In this document: positions 15,239 to 25,234 of the stretch, one piece after another
Numbering within the stretch: the first letter of the stretch is position 1
How the letters are laid out: each line of letters starts with the position of its first letter
NCBI RefSeq assembly: GCF_023657445.1
Contig: NZ_JAGTWY010000001.1
Coordinates: forward strand, 2,728,001 to 2,792,000
DNA: 64,000 nucleotides
Direction: 5' to 3'
Source: Marinobacter sediminum
Lineage (GTDB): Bacteria > Pseudomonadota > Gammaproteobacteria > Pseudomonadales > Oleiphilaceae
Position numbers and translations under genes: made by a program
Notes under the pieces: model-generated
Database searches by the model: none
Seen by the model: only the letters and a program-made list of their open reading frames with translations
What the model was told of the DNA's origin: nothing

Positions 15239-16774
15239 TTAGTCAGGCCGATGGTTACCGGCACCGAGAAACAACTGGTATGCCTCATTGTCGGTCATGT
15301 TCTCATAACGGAACCCGACCTTGTCGAGCATCGTCTCGAAGTCCTTCACTTCGTTGTCATTCACCTGCGCGCCCAGCAATACCCGACTATAGGCAGCACC
15401 ATGGTTGCGGTAGTGGAACATTGAGATGTTCCAGCGGGTACCCAGAGACATCAGGAATTTCAGCAGTGCGCCCGGGCGCTCCGGGAACTCAAACTGAAAT
15501 ACCTTTTCATTGGTAATACTCGGCGCATGACCGCCCACCATATGGCGAATATGCTGTTTTGCCATATCACTATCGGTCAGATCCACCACCGAGTAACCAT
15601 TTTCCCGCAGATCCTGTACCAGTTCATCCCGGCCCAATCCACCGGCCTGAATCTGAATGCCCACGAAAATGGTAGCGTTGGTGGCATCCGCGTATCGATA
15701 GTTGAACTCGGTGATGCTGCGCTTGTGCAGGGCGTTGATAAACGCCTTGAACGCACCCGGCCTCTCGGGGATGGTCACCGCCAGGATCGCTTCCCGTTTC
15801 TCACCGATTTCCGTGCGCTCGGAAATATAACGCAGCCGATCGAAATTCATGTTGGCGCCGCTCAGTGTCGCCACCAGATTTTCATTCTCGATCTTTTCGC
15901 GCTCAACGTATTTCTTGATACCAGCGACACCCAGCGCACCCGCCGGTTCCGAGATGGAACGGGTATCTTCGAAGATATCCTTGATCGCCGCACAGATTTC
16001 GTCGGTGGATACGGTGATTACCTCATCCACGTGATCCTTGCAGATCTCCCAGGGGTATTTGCCGATCTGCTTCACCGCCACACCATCAGCGAATATGCCA
16101 ACTTCATCCAATACCACACGCTTGCCCGCTTTCATGGCTGCCTGCAGGCAATTGGAGTCTTCCGGCTCAACACCAATGATTTTGATTTCGGGACGCAGGT
16201 ACTTGATATAGGCCGCCATACCGGCAATCAGGCCACCGCCACCCACGCAGATAAATACGGCATGAATGGGCTTACTGAACTGCCACATCAGTTCCATGGC
16301 CACCGTACCCTGGCCGGCAATTACATCCGGATCGTCGAAGGGCGGAATGTAAGTGTAGCCATGCTTCTCAATGAGTTCCTGGGCATGATCCGCAGCCTGG
16401 TCGAAGGCATCCCCCTTCAGCACCACCTTTGCACCGTGATCCCGCACCGAACGCACCTTGATCTCCGGGGTCGTCTGGGGCATCACAATAACCGCCTTGA
16501 TACCCAGTTTCTTGGCCGCCAGCGCCACACCCTGAGCGTGATTACCGGCAGACGCGCAAATTACGCCCTTGGACTTCTGCTCCTCAGACAACTGGGCTAT
16601 CCGGTTATACGCACCGCGAATCTTGAAGGAAAACACCGGCTGAAGGTCTTCACGCTTAAGCAGAATGTTATTGCCAAAGCGCTTCGAAAGACTGCGGGCT
16701 TCAGTCAGAGGCGTTTCGATGGCCACGTCATAGACGCGCGCATCGAGAATCTTCTTGATGTAGCGTTGCGGCAT
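15239..16774 (-). CDS. ilvA: Threonine ammonia-lyase, biosynthetic
   Basis: PLP enzyme making 2-oxobutanoate for isoleucine synthesis; 511 residues, matching E. coli IlvA (514). The PLP lysine is in SFKIRGAYN, the phosphate loop in CVGGGGLIAG, and two ACT-like regulatory modules follow from about residue 330 (ILAVTIPERPGAFKAFINAL and FQFEFPERPGALLKFLMSL), consistent with feedback inhibition by isoleucine. ATG 16774 gives the family's N-terminus (MPQRYIKKIL); the longer frame adds non-homologous residues. Divergent from rpiA, as in Pseudomonas. Confidence 0.94.
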   Translation of the reverse strand: MPQRYIKKILDARVYDVAIETPLTEARSLSKRFGNNILLKREDLQPVFSFKIRGAYNRIAQLSEEQKSKGVICASAGNHAQGVALAAKKLGIKAVIVMPQTTPEIKVRSVRDHGAKVVLKGDAFDQAADHAQELIEKHGYTYIPPFDDPDVIAGQGTVAMELMWQFSKPIHAVFICVGGGGLIAGMAAYIKYLRPEIKIIGVEPEDSNCLQAAMKAGKRVVLDEVGIFADGVAVKQIGKYPWEICKDHVDEVITVSTDEICAAIKDIFEDTRSISEPAGALGVAGIKKYVEREKIENENLVATLSGANMNFDRLRYISERTEIGEKREAILAVTIPERPGAFKAFINALHKRSITEFNYRYADATNATIFVGIQIQAGGLGRDELVQDLRENGYSVVDLTDSDMAKQHIRHMVGGHAPSITNEKVFQFEFPERPGALLKFLMSLGTRWNISMFHYRNHGAAYSRVLLGAQVNDNEVKDFETMLDKVGFRYENMTDNEAYQLFLGAGNHRPD

Positions 16775-16910
16775 AGTGATTCCGGTTGTTGGTGTATGGC
16801 TGGAAAAACCGACAGTGTAGAAAGTTTGCACGGCAGCCGTCTATAAGCAGACCGCACGGAGGCGCTATAATACACACCAAACTCATCCAGATTTGCCGCC
16901 GGAGCTCCAA

Positions 16911-17591
16911 ATGACCCAGGACGAACTCAAAAAAGCAGTTGCCAAAGCCGCTATGGACTACATCGAACCGCGGCTTGAGAGCGACAGTATCATTGGTGTT
17001 GGTACCGGAAGTACTGCCAACTTCTTCATCGACATGCTCGCGGACCTGAAAAATGAATTCGATGGTGCGGTCGCCAGCTCAGAAGCGACCGCCGAGCGCC
17101 TCAAAAGCCATGGTATTCCGGTCTACGACCTGAACAGCGCAGGTTCACTGGAGTTTTACGTGGACGGTGCCGATGAAACCAACGAGCGCCTGGAGCTGAT
17201 CAAGGGCGGCGGCGGCGCACTGACCCGCGAGAAGATCGTCGCGGCTGTCGCCAGGACTTTTATATGCATTGCTGACGAATCAAAAATGGTCGGCGTGCTG
17301 GGCCAGTTTCCCTTGCCAGTGGAAGTCATCCCCATGGCCCGCAGCCATGTTGGCCGGGAAATTGTGAAACTGGGCGGAGATCCGGTCTATCGGGAAGGCG
17401 TGGTTACCGACAATGGAAATATCATCATCGACATCCATAATATGGATATTTCCAGGCCACTCCTGGTGGAAGAGCAGCTGAACAACATAGTTGGTGTTGT
17501 GACAAACGGCCTGTTCGCACGCCGCCCCGCAGACCTGCTGCTTCTGGGCACCAGCAAGGGCGTGGAAAGCATCCCCCGCAAAGGCAGCTGA
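16911..17591 (+). CDS. rpiA: Ribose-5-phosphate isomerase A
   Basis: Interconverts ribose 5-phosphate and ribulose 5-phosphate; 226 residues. Motifs: [38 protein letters not shown] (catalytic acid region) and [14 protein letters not shown] (catalytic Lys region). ATG 16911 has GGAG six bases upstream. A perfect TATAAT lies at 16866-16871, about 40 bases ahead, without a convincing -35. Confidence 0.95.
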   Translation: MTQDELKKAVAKAAMDYIEPRLESDSIIGVGTGSTANFFIDMLADLKNEFDGAVASSEATAERLKSHGIPVYDLNSAGSLEFYVDGADETNERLELIKGGGGALTREKIVAAVARTFICIADESKMVGVLGQFPLPVEVIPMARSHVGREIVKLGGDPVYREGVVTDNGNIIIDIHNMDISRPLLVEEQLNNIVGVVTNGLFARRPADLLLLGTSKGVESIPRKGS

Positions 17592-17657
17592 ATTCTGCCC
17601 CCGCATCAGGGAACCGAAAGCTGGCTGTTCGGGCCAGTTTTCTGCCTGCCAGGCCAC

Positions 17658-17679
17658 ATACCAAGCGCTTGCTTGGTAT
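17658..17679. promoter_or_regulatory. Perfect inverted repeat overlapping the acyl-CoA dehydrogenase promoter
   Basis: ATACCAAGC and GCTTGGTAT form a perfect 9-bp dyad with a 4-base spacer, and the right arm runs into a TATAAT at 17677-17682, 50 bases before the gene. The geometry is that of a repressor operator; a TetR-type fatty-acid or amino-acid-catabolism regulator is a reasonable guess, but no regulator gene is adjacent. Confidence 0.55.
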
Positions 17680-17732
17680 AATAATATGCGCGACACTTCA
17701 TCCCATGATTTCCGATCACAGGGAGGTTTTCC

Positions 17733-18872
17733 GTGTCCGATTACTTCAACGACATTCATGACCAGGCCCGCCTGAGTGCCCGCAAATTCATCAGCACCCA
17801 TGTGTTGCCCTATATTGACGACTGGGAAGAAGCAGGCGAGTTCCCCCGCGATCTTTACCAAAAAGCAGGCGATGCAGGCCTCCTTGGCATCGGCTTCCCG
17901 GAAATGCTCGGCGGCACGGGTGAAAACGATATTTTTCTGAAAGTGGCTGTCTCAGAGGAGCTCATGCGCTCCACATCCGGCGGACTTGTCGCCAGCCTTG
18001 GCTCACTGGACATCGGCCTGCCCCCGGTCGCCAAGTGGGCCAAAAGGGAAGTCCGTGAACAGATCGTGCCCCCGGTCCTGCGCGGAGAAAAAATCGCCGC
18101 CCTGGCCGTCACCGAACCCGGCGGTGGTTCCGATGTCGCCAACCTTAAAACGCGAGCCGTCAAAGACGGTGACCACTACACCGTCAATGGCAGCAAAACC
18201 TTCATCACCAGCGGCACCCGCGCCGACCACTACACCGTTGCAGTACGCACGGGCGGCGAAGGCCACGGGGGAATCAGCCTGCTGCTTATAGACAGGGACA
18301 TGCCCGGCTTCTCTACTGGAAAAAAGCTCCGGAAGATGGGGTGGTGGGCCAGCGATACCGCCGAACTCTTCTTCGAAGACTGCCGCGTTCCCGCCGAGCG
18401 CCTGATTGGCGCCGAGAATGCTGGTTTCATTGCCATCATGAGCAATTTCCTCGCCGAGCGCCTGATGCTTGCCATCATGGCCTACATGACTGCCCAGCTC
18501 GCCTACGAGGCGGCCCTGGACTATAGCCAGCAGCGCCAGGCCTTTGGCCGGAACATCGCCGGCTTCCAGATCACCCGCCACAAACTGGTGGACATGGCTA
18601 CCCAGATAGACGTGGCCCGGGAATACACCTACCGTTGCGCGGCGCTGATGCAAGCGGGCAAGAACCCGATCAAGGAAGTCGCGATGGCAAAAAACTTCTC
18701 GGTAGACGTATGCGAGAAAGTTACCCGGGAAGCCGTCCAGCTGTATGGCGGCATGGGATACATGCGCGAATCGGTGGTGGAACGGCTTTACCGGGATGCC
18801 AAAATCCTCTCCATTGGCGGCGGTACGACCGAGATTATGAAGGAGCTGATAGCCAAGCAGATCCGGCTTTGA
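17733..18872 (+). CDS. Acyl-CoA dehydrogenase (long-chain/isovaleryl type)
   Basis: FAD-dependent dehydrogenase of 379 residues, with AVTEPGGGSDVANLKTRA (flavin/substrate loop), AFGRNIAGFQ, QLYGGMGYMRE and C-terminal SIGGGTTEIMKELIAKQI. In medium- and short-chain enzymes the catalytic Glu lies in the C-terminal EGT motif; here Gly replaces it, and a Glu in FLAERLMLAIMAY is positioned like the helix-G base of long-chain and isovaleryl enzymes. Substrate is therefore likely long-chain or branched. Start is GTG after GGGAGG. No beta-oxidation partner is adjacent; a palindrome overlaps its promoter. Confidence 0.88.
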   Translation: MSDYFNDIHDQARLSARKFISTHVLPYIDDWEEAGEFPRDLYQKAGDAGLLGIGFPEMLGGTGENDIFLKVAVSEELMRSTSGGLVASLGSLDIGLPPVAKWAKREVREQIVPPVLRGEKIAALAVTEPGGGSDVANLKTRAVKDGDHYTVNGSKTFITSGTRADHYTVAVRTGGEGHGGISLLLIDRDMPGFSTGKKLRKMGWWASDTAELFFEDCRVPAERLIGAENAGFIAIMSNFLAERLMLAIMAYMTAQLAYEAALDYSQQRQAFGRNIAGFQITRHKLVDMATQIDVAREYTYRCAALMQAGKNPIKEVAMAKNFSVDVCEKVTREAVQLYGGMGYMRESVVERLYRDAKILSIGGGTTEIMKELIAKQIRL

Positions 18873-19025
18873 AGACTGCGACTTGTGAGGAAGCCAGATG
18901 CCGGGTTGCGAGCGCCCTCGCTCACGACCAAGGTTTAGTTTCGAACTGCAGGATACTCCCGTATAATTGCGCCCACTTTTTAAGCGCAGTTAAACGTACC
19001 GTTAACGTACCAGGAAGGATCGCAC

Positions 19026-19553
19026 ATGCAATTCGACAACATTCCCGCAGGCAAGAACCCGCCTGAAGACATCTACGTTGCCATCGAAATTCCGGCCAAC
19101 AGCTCCCCGGTCAAGTACGAACTGGACAAAGACATGGGCGCGCTGCTGGTAGACCGTTTCATGGCCACGCCCATGTTCTACCCGGCCAACTACGGCTTTA
19201 TCCCGCACACCCTGGCCGACGACGGCGACCCGCTGGACGTACTGGTTGTTACTCCGTACGCGGTTCAGGCTGGCTCGGTTATCCGCTGTCGTCCGGTGGG
19301 CGTGCTGAACATGGAAGATGAAGCCGGTGGTGACGCCAAACTGGTTGCCGTTCCGCACGACAAGCTGACAACCACTTACCACAATGTAAAAGAAATCACC
19401 GATCTGCCGGAGCTGCTGCGCGACCAGATCAAGCACTTCTTCGAGAACTACAAGACTCTCGAGCCGGGCAAGTGGGTCAAGGTACAAGGCTGGGACAACG
19501 CCGACGCTGCCAAAAAAGCCATCATGGATTCAGTCAACGCTTATAAAGGCTGA
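19026..19553 (+). CDS. ppa: Inorganic pyrophosphatase
   Basis: Family I soluble pyrophosphatase, 175 residues like the E. coli enzyme. It shows [16 protein letters not shown], the [12 protein letters not shown] strand and the Mg-binding signature [10 protein letters not shown] with its catalytic Asp residues. A monocistronic unit with a strong terminator just after it. Confidence 0.96.
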   Translation: MQFDNIPAGKNPPEDIYVAIEIPANSSPVKYELDKDMGALLVDRFMATPMFYPANYGFIPHTLADDGDPLDVLVVTPYAVQAGSVIRCRPVGVLNMEDEAGGDAKLVAVPHDKLTTTYHNVKEITDLPELLRDQIKHFFENYKTLEPGKWVKVQGWDNADAAKKAIMDSVNAYKG

Positions 19554-19564
19554 CCAGTTTCTCG

Positions 19565-19607
19565 ATGCATAAAAAAACCGGGCGTTCAGCCCGGTTTTTT
19601 TATGCAT
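19565..19607. terminator. Terminator after ppa (bidirectional)
   Basis: A perfect 19-bp stem (ATGCAT, seven A, CCGGGC and its complement) with a 5-base loop and T-runs on both strands. It can stop ppa and shield it from the convergent DUF2333 gene. Confidence 0.93.
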
Positions 19608-19625
19608 GCCAGTAAACGGTTCTGA

Positions 19626-20678
19626 TTAGCCCCGGGATAACAGATCCCGCATGTCACTGATCGCGGCGCTGGCACGGGAGATATAAGCCGCCATGGTAAG
19701 AGAGTGATTGGCCATAATCCCAAAACCACTGCCATTCAGGATAATGGGGCTCCACATCGCGCCCTGGGCACCTTCAAGCTCGATAATAATCTGTTTGACA
19801 CTCGCCATTGCATTCTTGTCCCGCAACACCTTCCGGAAATCGACCTCGATAGCACGGAAAATGTGCAGCAAAGCCCAGGCACTGCCCCGAGCCTCGTAAA
19901 ACACATCATCAATCTTGGTCCATGGGGTTTTTACGTCGCTCGAGCCGGTCTCTTCTGCAAGGGGGTCGGCTTCATCCACATTGTCGACTGCATCAGATAC
20001 GGATGCCTTACCCACACTTTCACCCAAGGTGCGCGAGAGGCTACCTAAACGTGTTTCCAGGTCAGCCAGCCAGTTACTCAGGTTATCCGCACGCGCAAAG
20101 AACTGCGCATTGGCCTGCCCCGGATTGGATAGCCGGTTCAAATAACTCTTCAACGCATCAATACCACGACGATACTCCGCCTCCGTGGACGGAATCGCCC
20201 AGCTACCGCTGTCGAAATGTAACTGTGGCTCCGCAATAATCAGATCGGGGTCTTCCGCAGACTGGCTTTGGGAACGGGCAATGTCGCGACGCATGGCCCT
20301 GGACAGATCGCGCAGCTGAACCAGTACACCAAATTCCCAGCTGGGCATGTTATCCAGCCAAAGTCCCGGCGGAAAAATGTCGTTGGAGATGTAGCCGCCC
20401 GGCTTGTGCAGAAGTGTTTCGGCAATACGAATCATGGTCACGGTAGTTACAAAACCCGTTACCGGCTCGCGCTCCATTGTATTGGACACCGATCGAGTGT
20501 GTTCCCGGACAGAAAAGGTCTCGGGCTCACTGCTCCAGTACATTCCCAGAATCACAGCCACCAGCATATAGACGACCAAAACTGCCAGCACGAATTTGCC
20601 GATCACACCGTTGCCGCCAGCATAATCCTGAACATCGTCTTTCTTGTCCCTGAAATACTGTCTGATTTTGCCTGGCAT
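19626..20678 (-). CDS. DUF2333 family membrane-anchored protein
   Basis: A 350-residue protein with one N-terminal transmembrane helix (about 28-47, FVLAVLVVYMLVAVILGMYW) and a large periplasmic helical domain beginning EPETFSVREH. The stretches GFVTTVTMIRIAETLLHKPGGYISND and PPGLWLDNMPSWEFGVLVQLRD mark DUF2333. Function unknown. It starts six bases after the LapD-like gene, so the two probably form one operon, hinting at a link to c-di-GMP-controlled envelope functions. Confidence 0.85.
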   Translation of the reverse strand: MPGKIRQYFRDKKDDVQDYAGGNGVIGKFVLAVLVVYMLVAVILGMYWSSEPETFSVREHTRSVSNTMEREPVTGFVTTVTMIRIAETLLHKPGGYISNDIFPPGLWLDNMPSWEFGVLVQLRDLSRAMRRDIARSQSQSAEDPDLIIAEPQLHFDSGSWAIPSTEAEYRRGIDALKSYLNRLSNPGQANAQFFARADNLSNWLADLETRLGSLSRTLGESVGKASVSDAVDNVDEADPLAEETGSSDVKTPWTKIDDVFYEARGSAWALLHIFRAIEVDFRKVLRDKNAMASVKQIIIELEGAQGAMWSPIILNGSGFGIMANHSLTMAAYISRASAAISDMRDLLSRG

Positions 20679-20684
20679 AGACTC

Positions 20685-22685
20685 TTAATCCCCTGTCGAT
20701 TGGTTGTCAGCAGCAAACGGCCGACCAAGATGGTAACCCATGGCCCCGTCAATACCCAGTTTAGAGAGTACAGAGTATTCCGCCGCAGTTTCCACTCCGG
20801 TAGCAAAAACCTTCACCCCCCGACTATGAGCAATGGAGAGCACAGACTCCAGATAGAAGCGGTTGTCCGCATGGGTATCAATATCGTGAATGAAACTATT
20901 ATCAACACGCAATGCCTGGAACTGCAGATTCCTGAGATAGTTGAAGGGCACCCCGCCGACTCCAAACCGATCCACCAGCACCGACACGCCGAGACGTCCC
21001 AGTGCCCTGACCAGCAAACCCACCGCTGTACGATGGTGGTGGATAGTATGCTCTGAAATCCCGATCCACAGGTTACGGGCGCTGGGACCCGCTTCTTCAA
21101 GCATGCCAATCGCATCTTTGCGGAAAAACTCACTGGCCACGGAGGCACTGCCAAGGGAAACTGCCAGGGGCTGGCCCGGCCTCTTGCCCAAACGCGCCAG
21201 CACCTGTTGAATGAGCAGCCGGTCAAGATCTGCAATCAAGCCAAAGCGCTCAGCCATGGGAACGAATACACCCGCTTTCAGGGGGCCGTCCGCGCTTTCA
21301 ATCCGCGAGAATACCTGATGATAGACCGGCCCCTCCTGCTGGTCACTCACCATCGGCTGCAACCACAGTGAAAGCGCCTTGTCACGGATGGCCTGACTGA
21401 TGATAACCCGCCAGGTTTCCAGGTTGTGGTGGCCGTTTTTCTCGGGGTCCGCAAAATGACAGGCCGATTCCCCGCCGTCCTGGGCCAGACGTAAAGCCTC
21501 GTCAGCCGCGGCCATGAGATCCCGGGCACCGCGACCCGCCCCGGTGCGCGCCATACCGGCATGAACTGCCGTATCCATTGGGGCGGCCATGCCCGCATAC
21601 ACGCCATCCAGCTCGGCCACCAGATCACGACACCAGACACTTGCGTCCGCAGGCACCACCCCGGGCACGAAGATGGAAAATTCTGCACCCGTCCGACGGC
21701 TGGCAAAAGAACCGACATGCACTTCCAGGAAATTGTGAATCACCGCGGCGATGCGCAACAGCAAACGGTCAGCTTCGCTGCGACCACAGGCCTGATTAAA
21801 ACGCGCGAAGTCCGATAACTGAACCAGCATCAGAACCCCGGGCGCCGCCTTTTCTTCGGATTCCACCTCCACCTTCAAACGCTGGTCAAAAGCACTGCGG
21901 CTCGACAGGCCGGTTACCGAATCCTCGTTATTCAACCGACGCAGGTGCTGGATCAGCTTTGCCTGACCTTCAAAAAGCTGCCCCAGATCGTCCGCCATCT
22001 GATTCATTGCGGTAGTCACCTGGTTCAGCTCCCGGGTTGACCGAACCGTCACCCGACGCCGAAAATCCCGTTGCCCGAGAGCCTGCGCCTGCATCTCCAA
22101 AGCATGCAGAGGGCGTAGTGTTCGCTGAAGCAACAGGTACAGGGCAAAAAGACCGATGCCTCCGAATATGGTTGCACCTCCAACCAGCCCGACAGCAATT
22201 CTCCACAAGTCCTCGTAGGCTCGCCCCGGATGACTGATAACTTGAACCTTGCCAAGCCGGGTCCAGCCCCGAACGACTTCCGCTTCGGCCACCGGCAGCT
22301 TCAGGTTTGCGATCGAACGAAACCAGGGCGGCACGCCAATGTCATTCAGTGTCATTGAGCGGCCAGCCACCTCGCCGCCCTTATGATTCAGATACTTCAC
22401 GGAAAGGTAGCGACCACTGTCGAACACCGCATCAATCAGGGAGGCTGCAGCCACGGGATCGCGGGCATCAATGGCATTTGAAAGGGACAGACCGACAGCC
22501 GTGGCGCCATCACGGGCATGCCCGGCAAGCTGCTCGGACACATAGTCACGGAAATAACCGAAACTGGTAACAAAGCCCGCAATCAGGATCAGTACCAGCA
22601 AGGCCCCGGTAAAAAGGAGGAGCAAGGTTCGCAGGGTGACGACGCCCTGCTGCTTTCGCTCAATATTGATGTGCTTCCTTGCCAT
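20685..22685 (-). CDS. LapD-like c-di-GMP receptor (degenerate GGDEF and EAL)
   Basis: A 666-residue inner-membrane protein: transmembrane helix near 18-38, LapD/MoxY_N-type periplasmic domain (LSLSNAIDARDPVAAASLIDAVFDSGRY), second helix, HAMP, GGDEF-like and EAL-like domains. The GGDEF motif is RTGAEF and the EAL triad position reads FSR, with DRFG in place of DDFG, so both enzymes should be dead. This is the LapD plan: c-di-GMP binding to the EAL domain signals outward, in the known system by holding protease LapG. No LapG or large adhesin is in the window. ATG 22685 is used. Confidence 0.82.
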   Translation of the reverse strand: MARKHINIERKQQGVVTLRTLLLLFTGALLVLILIAGFVTSFGYFRDYVSEQLAGHARDGATAVGLSLSNAIDARDPVAAASLIDAVFDSGRYLSVKYLNHKGGEVAGRSMTLNDIGVPPWFRSIANLKLPVAEAEVVRGWTRLGKVQVISHPGRAYEDLWRIAVGLVGGATIFGGIGLFALYLLLQRTLRPLHALEMQAQALGQRDFRRRVTVRSTRELNQVTTAMNQMADDLGQLFEGQAKLIQHLRRLNNEDSVTGLSSRSAFDQRLKVEVESEEKAAPGVLMLVQLSDFARFNQACGRSEADRLLLRIAAVIHNFLEVHVGSFASRRTGAEFSIFVPGVVPADASVWCRDLVAELDGVYAGMAAPMDTAVHAGMARTGAGRGARDLMAAADEALRLAQDGGESACHFADPEKNGHHNLETWRVIISQAIRDKALSLWLQPMVSDQQEGPVYHQVFSRIESADGPLKAGVFVPMAERFGLIADLDRLLIQQVLARLGKRPGQPLAVSLGSASVASEFFRKDAIGMLEEAGPSARNLWIGISEHTIHHHRTAVGLLVRALGRLGVSVLVDRFGVGGVPFNYLRNLQFQALRVDNSFIHDIDTHADNRFYLESVLSIAHSRGVKVFATGVETAAEYSVLSKLGIDGAMGYHLGRPFAADNQSTGD

Positions 22686-22884
22686 GGAGGACTTCTCCGA
22701 TTGGCTGTCTGCCGCCCGGCTGACGGATTGTGACCTGCAGCGCAGAGTTGACAAACATTTACATAGCGCCACCTACGCCGACAACACTAAACACTATAGA
22801 CTCTGGAAAAGGACTAAGGTTGAAAAAAATCATTCAGACTAGGGAAAACGACTAAAAACGAAAAGCGATACAGGCCGGAGCACA

Positions 22885-24498
22885 ATGAACGACGAAAGCC
22901 AGAAAGAAAAACTCAGGCAGCATTTCGCACGACGTGTGACAACCCAGGCCCGGGTTGTTCTGGATACCTGGCAAAAGATTCATGAAGACCGGAACATGTC
23001 CGCTGCGCATCGCGGTGAATTTGCTGCAGCTACGGACAAACTGGTGCGCTATGCCCAGCGCTTTGAAATGGCCAGCCATACAGACGCTGGCAAGAAGGTT
23101 CTGGGGCTACTGGAAAACTGGGATAGCGATACCCCGCTGGACGATACGCTTGAGCGGCAGATTCAGGACGCCATTGAAACGCTCTCGCGAAGCACCCTTC
23201 GTCGCACCGATCACGAAAATACAGAAGCGCCGCACCAATATCGCCGCACACCGGTTTACATCGCCCTGTCCAACCAGGAAATGGCCGGCCGCCTGATTCG
23301 CCAGCTTGAGTTTTTCGGGTTTCGGGCATCTGCATTCACCACCGCGTCGGAATTGATCGAAGCCTGCGCCCTGCATAAGCCCGAAACCATCCTGATGGAC
23401 GTTAACTTTGGCAACGATGTTAATGCGGGCATAGCCACCATCGAACACCTGCAGGAACGCCACGACACCCCAATCCCGATCATTTTCATGAGCGATGAAG
23501 ATGGCACCATTGAAACCCGCTTGCGGGCCTCGCGGTCGGGCGGGGAAGAGTTTTTCTACCCGGCAGTGGATCCGGGCCAACTGATTGAGAAGATCGAAAC
23601 TTACACCCACGGCAACACCGTGGAGCCCTACAAGGTTCTGGTTCTGGATGATTCCCGGGCTCAGGCGAAGTACATGGAAACGGTGCTGAAAAAGGCCGGC
23701 ATGACCGCCCACATCATCACGGACCCGATGCAGATCATTAATGCCCTGGAAGAGTTTTCTCCCGAGATCATCATTCTGGACATGTACATGCCTGGTTGCA
23801 CCGGCATGGAAATCGCACGGGTGATTCGCCAGCAAGACCGCTTCCACAGCGTGCCCATCATTTATCTGTCGGCCGAAGAGGACGTTACCAAACAGTTGCA
23901 CGCCATGAGCCTCGGCGGAGACGATTTCCTGACCAAGCCGATTGACCCAAAACACCTGATCGCCACCATCCACAACCGCGGCCGTCGGGCGCGATCATTG
24001 CTCGCACTGATGATTCGGGACAGTCTCACTGGCCTGTACAATCACACTCACACCCTGCATCTGCTGGAACAGGAAATCGTCCGGGCCCGGCAGAAGGATC
24101 AGCCCCTCTGTTTTGCAATGATCGACATCGACTACTTCAAGAAGGTCAACGACACCTTCGGCCATCCGATAGGCGATCGCGTGTTGCGCAGCCTGTCAAT
24201 GTTCCTCAAACAGCGCCTGCGCAAAACCGATCATATTGGCCGATACGGAGGTGAGGAATTCGCCATCATCCTGCCAGACACACGGCCCAGTGATGCCCGC
24301 AATGTCCTCAATGAAATTCGCGAGCGTTTCTCCGAACTGTTGCAGCCCGCCGGGGATCGTGAATTCAACGTCACATTCAGTTGTGGCGTGGCAAGCTGGC
24401 AGAATGAAAGCTCCCAGGCCTTCTGTGAGCGGGCCGACCGCGCCCTTTACACGTCCAAGGAGCACGGCCGCAACTGCGTCACGCTCGCAGGCAGCTGA
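22885..24498 (+). CDS. Double-receiver response regulator with diguanylate cyclase
   Basis: A 537-residue protein: N-terminal helical region (about 1-115, HPt-like size), first receiver (about 122-240, Asp in ILMDVNFGND), second receiver (about 248-365, Asp in IIILDMYMPGCTGME, Lys in LTKPI), then GGDEF (about 375-535). The catalytic motif is RYGGEEF and an inhibitory RxxD site (RKTD) lies five residues before it, so it should make c-di-GMP and be feedback-limited. Divergent from the LapD-like receptor, suggesting a local producer/receiver pair. No histidine kinase is adjacent. Confidence 0.88.
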   Translation: MNDESQKEKLRQHFARRVTTQARVVLDTWQKIHEDRNMSAAHRGEFAAATDKLVRYAQRFEMASHTDAGKKVLGLLENWDSDTPLDDTLERQIQDAIETLSRSTLRRTDHENTEAPHQYRRTPVYIALSNQEMAGRLIRQLEFFGFRASAFTTASELIEACALHKPETILMDVNFGNDVNAGIATIEHLQERHDTPIPIIFMSDEDGTIETRLRASRSGGEEFFYPAVDPGQLIEKIETYTHGNTVEPYKVLVLDDSRAQAKYMETVLKKAGMTAHIITDPMQIINALEEFSPEIIILDMYMPGCTGMEIARVIRQQDRFHSVPIIYLSAEEDVTKQLHAMSLGGDDFLTKPIDPKHLIATIHNRGRRARSLLALMIRDSLTGLYNHTHTLHLLEQEIVRARQKDQPLCFAMIDIDYFKKVNDTFGHPIGDRVLRSLSMFLKQRLRKTDHIGRYGGEEFAIILPDTRPSDARNVLNEIRERFSELLQPAGDREFNVTFSCGVASWQNESSQAFCERADRALYTSKEHGRNCVTLAGS

Positions 24499-24584
24499 TC
24501 CCACGTCGCCAGACCGGGTGTTTCCCGCCTGGTGACGCTTCTTTATGAAACCAACGTCGTATAGAAGTTCCCTCCTCCCTTTAC

Positions 24585-24603
24585 GACAATGATTGTCATC
24601 AGC
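24585..24603. promoter_or_regulatory. Weak Fur-box-like sequence ahead of aroQ
   Basis: GACAATGATTGTCATCAGC matches 14 of 19 positions of the Fur consensus and contains the palindrome ACAATGATTGT; TGATTGTCA recurs at 24661. It lies about 165 bases before aroQ. No iron gene is adjacent, so this may be chance. Confidence 0.25.
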
Positions 24604-24766
24604 GGAAAGTTCCCGCTTCTATTCAAGAGCCGTCTTTTTACGACCAATGGACAACATGGATGATTGTCAAAAAGTGTTGATCTGAGCTAAACAAGTACTC
24701 ACCATTGGTGGAAAGTGCCGTCATTTTCGGCGATCCTGAATAAAAGACATTAAGGCAGACTGAACC

Positions 24767-25207
24767 ATGTCGACAATTCTCGTGCTCCATGGCCCCAATC
24801 TCAACATGCTCGGCACCCGCGAGCCTGGGGTATATGGCTACGAGACTCTGTCCGACATCGACGACCGGTTGCGGCAAAAAGCTGCGGAGAAGGAGCATCA
24901 TCTGTTGCACCTTCAGTCCAACGCTGAATATGAGCTGATCGAGCGGGTTCACGAAGCTCGGGGCGAAGGCGTGGATTTCATCATTATCAATCCGGCTGCT
25001 TTCACCCACACCAGCATTGCCCTGCGGGACGCCATGCTGGCTTCGGGCATTCCCTTTATCGAAGTGCATCTTTCCAACGTCCACGCGCGGGAATCCTTCC
25101 GCCACCAATCCTATTTTTCCGATATCGCCGAGGGCGTTATCTGCGGGCTGGGCAGCCAGGGGTACGATCTCGCTCTCCAGGCGGCCCTACAACGAATTCA
25201 CCGATAG
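24767..25207 (+). CDS. aroQ: 3-dehydroquinate dehydratase, type II
   Basis: Third step of the shikimate pathway; 146 residues, a dodecameric flavodoxin-like enzyme. The catalytic Tyr lies in [18 protein letters not shown], with the family's [15 protein letters not shown] and [18 protein letters not shown] (catalytic His and substrate contacts). Placement before accB-accC is standard in Pseudomonas-type genomes; accB follows after 27 bases. Confidence 0.96.
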   Translation: MSTILVLHGPNLNMLGTREPGVYGYETLSDIDDRLRQKAAEKEHHLLHLQSNAEYELIERVHEARGEGVDFIIINPAAFTHTSIALRDAMLASGIPFIEVHLSNVHARESFRHQSYFSDIAEGVICGLGSQGYDLALQAALQRIHR

Positions 25208-25234
25208 ACCAGACATAACGGGACTGGAATAACT

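Noticed and set aside
15527..16846. Long plus-strand ORF opposite ilvA
   Set aside because: Shadow of ilvA, which has clear PLP and ACT motifs on the minus strand.
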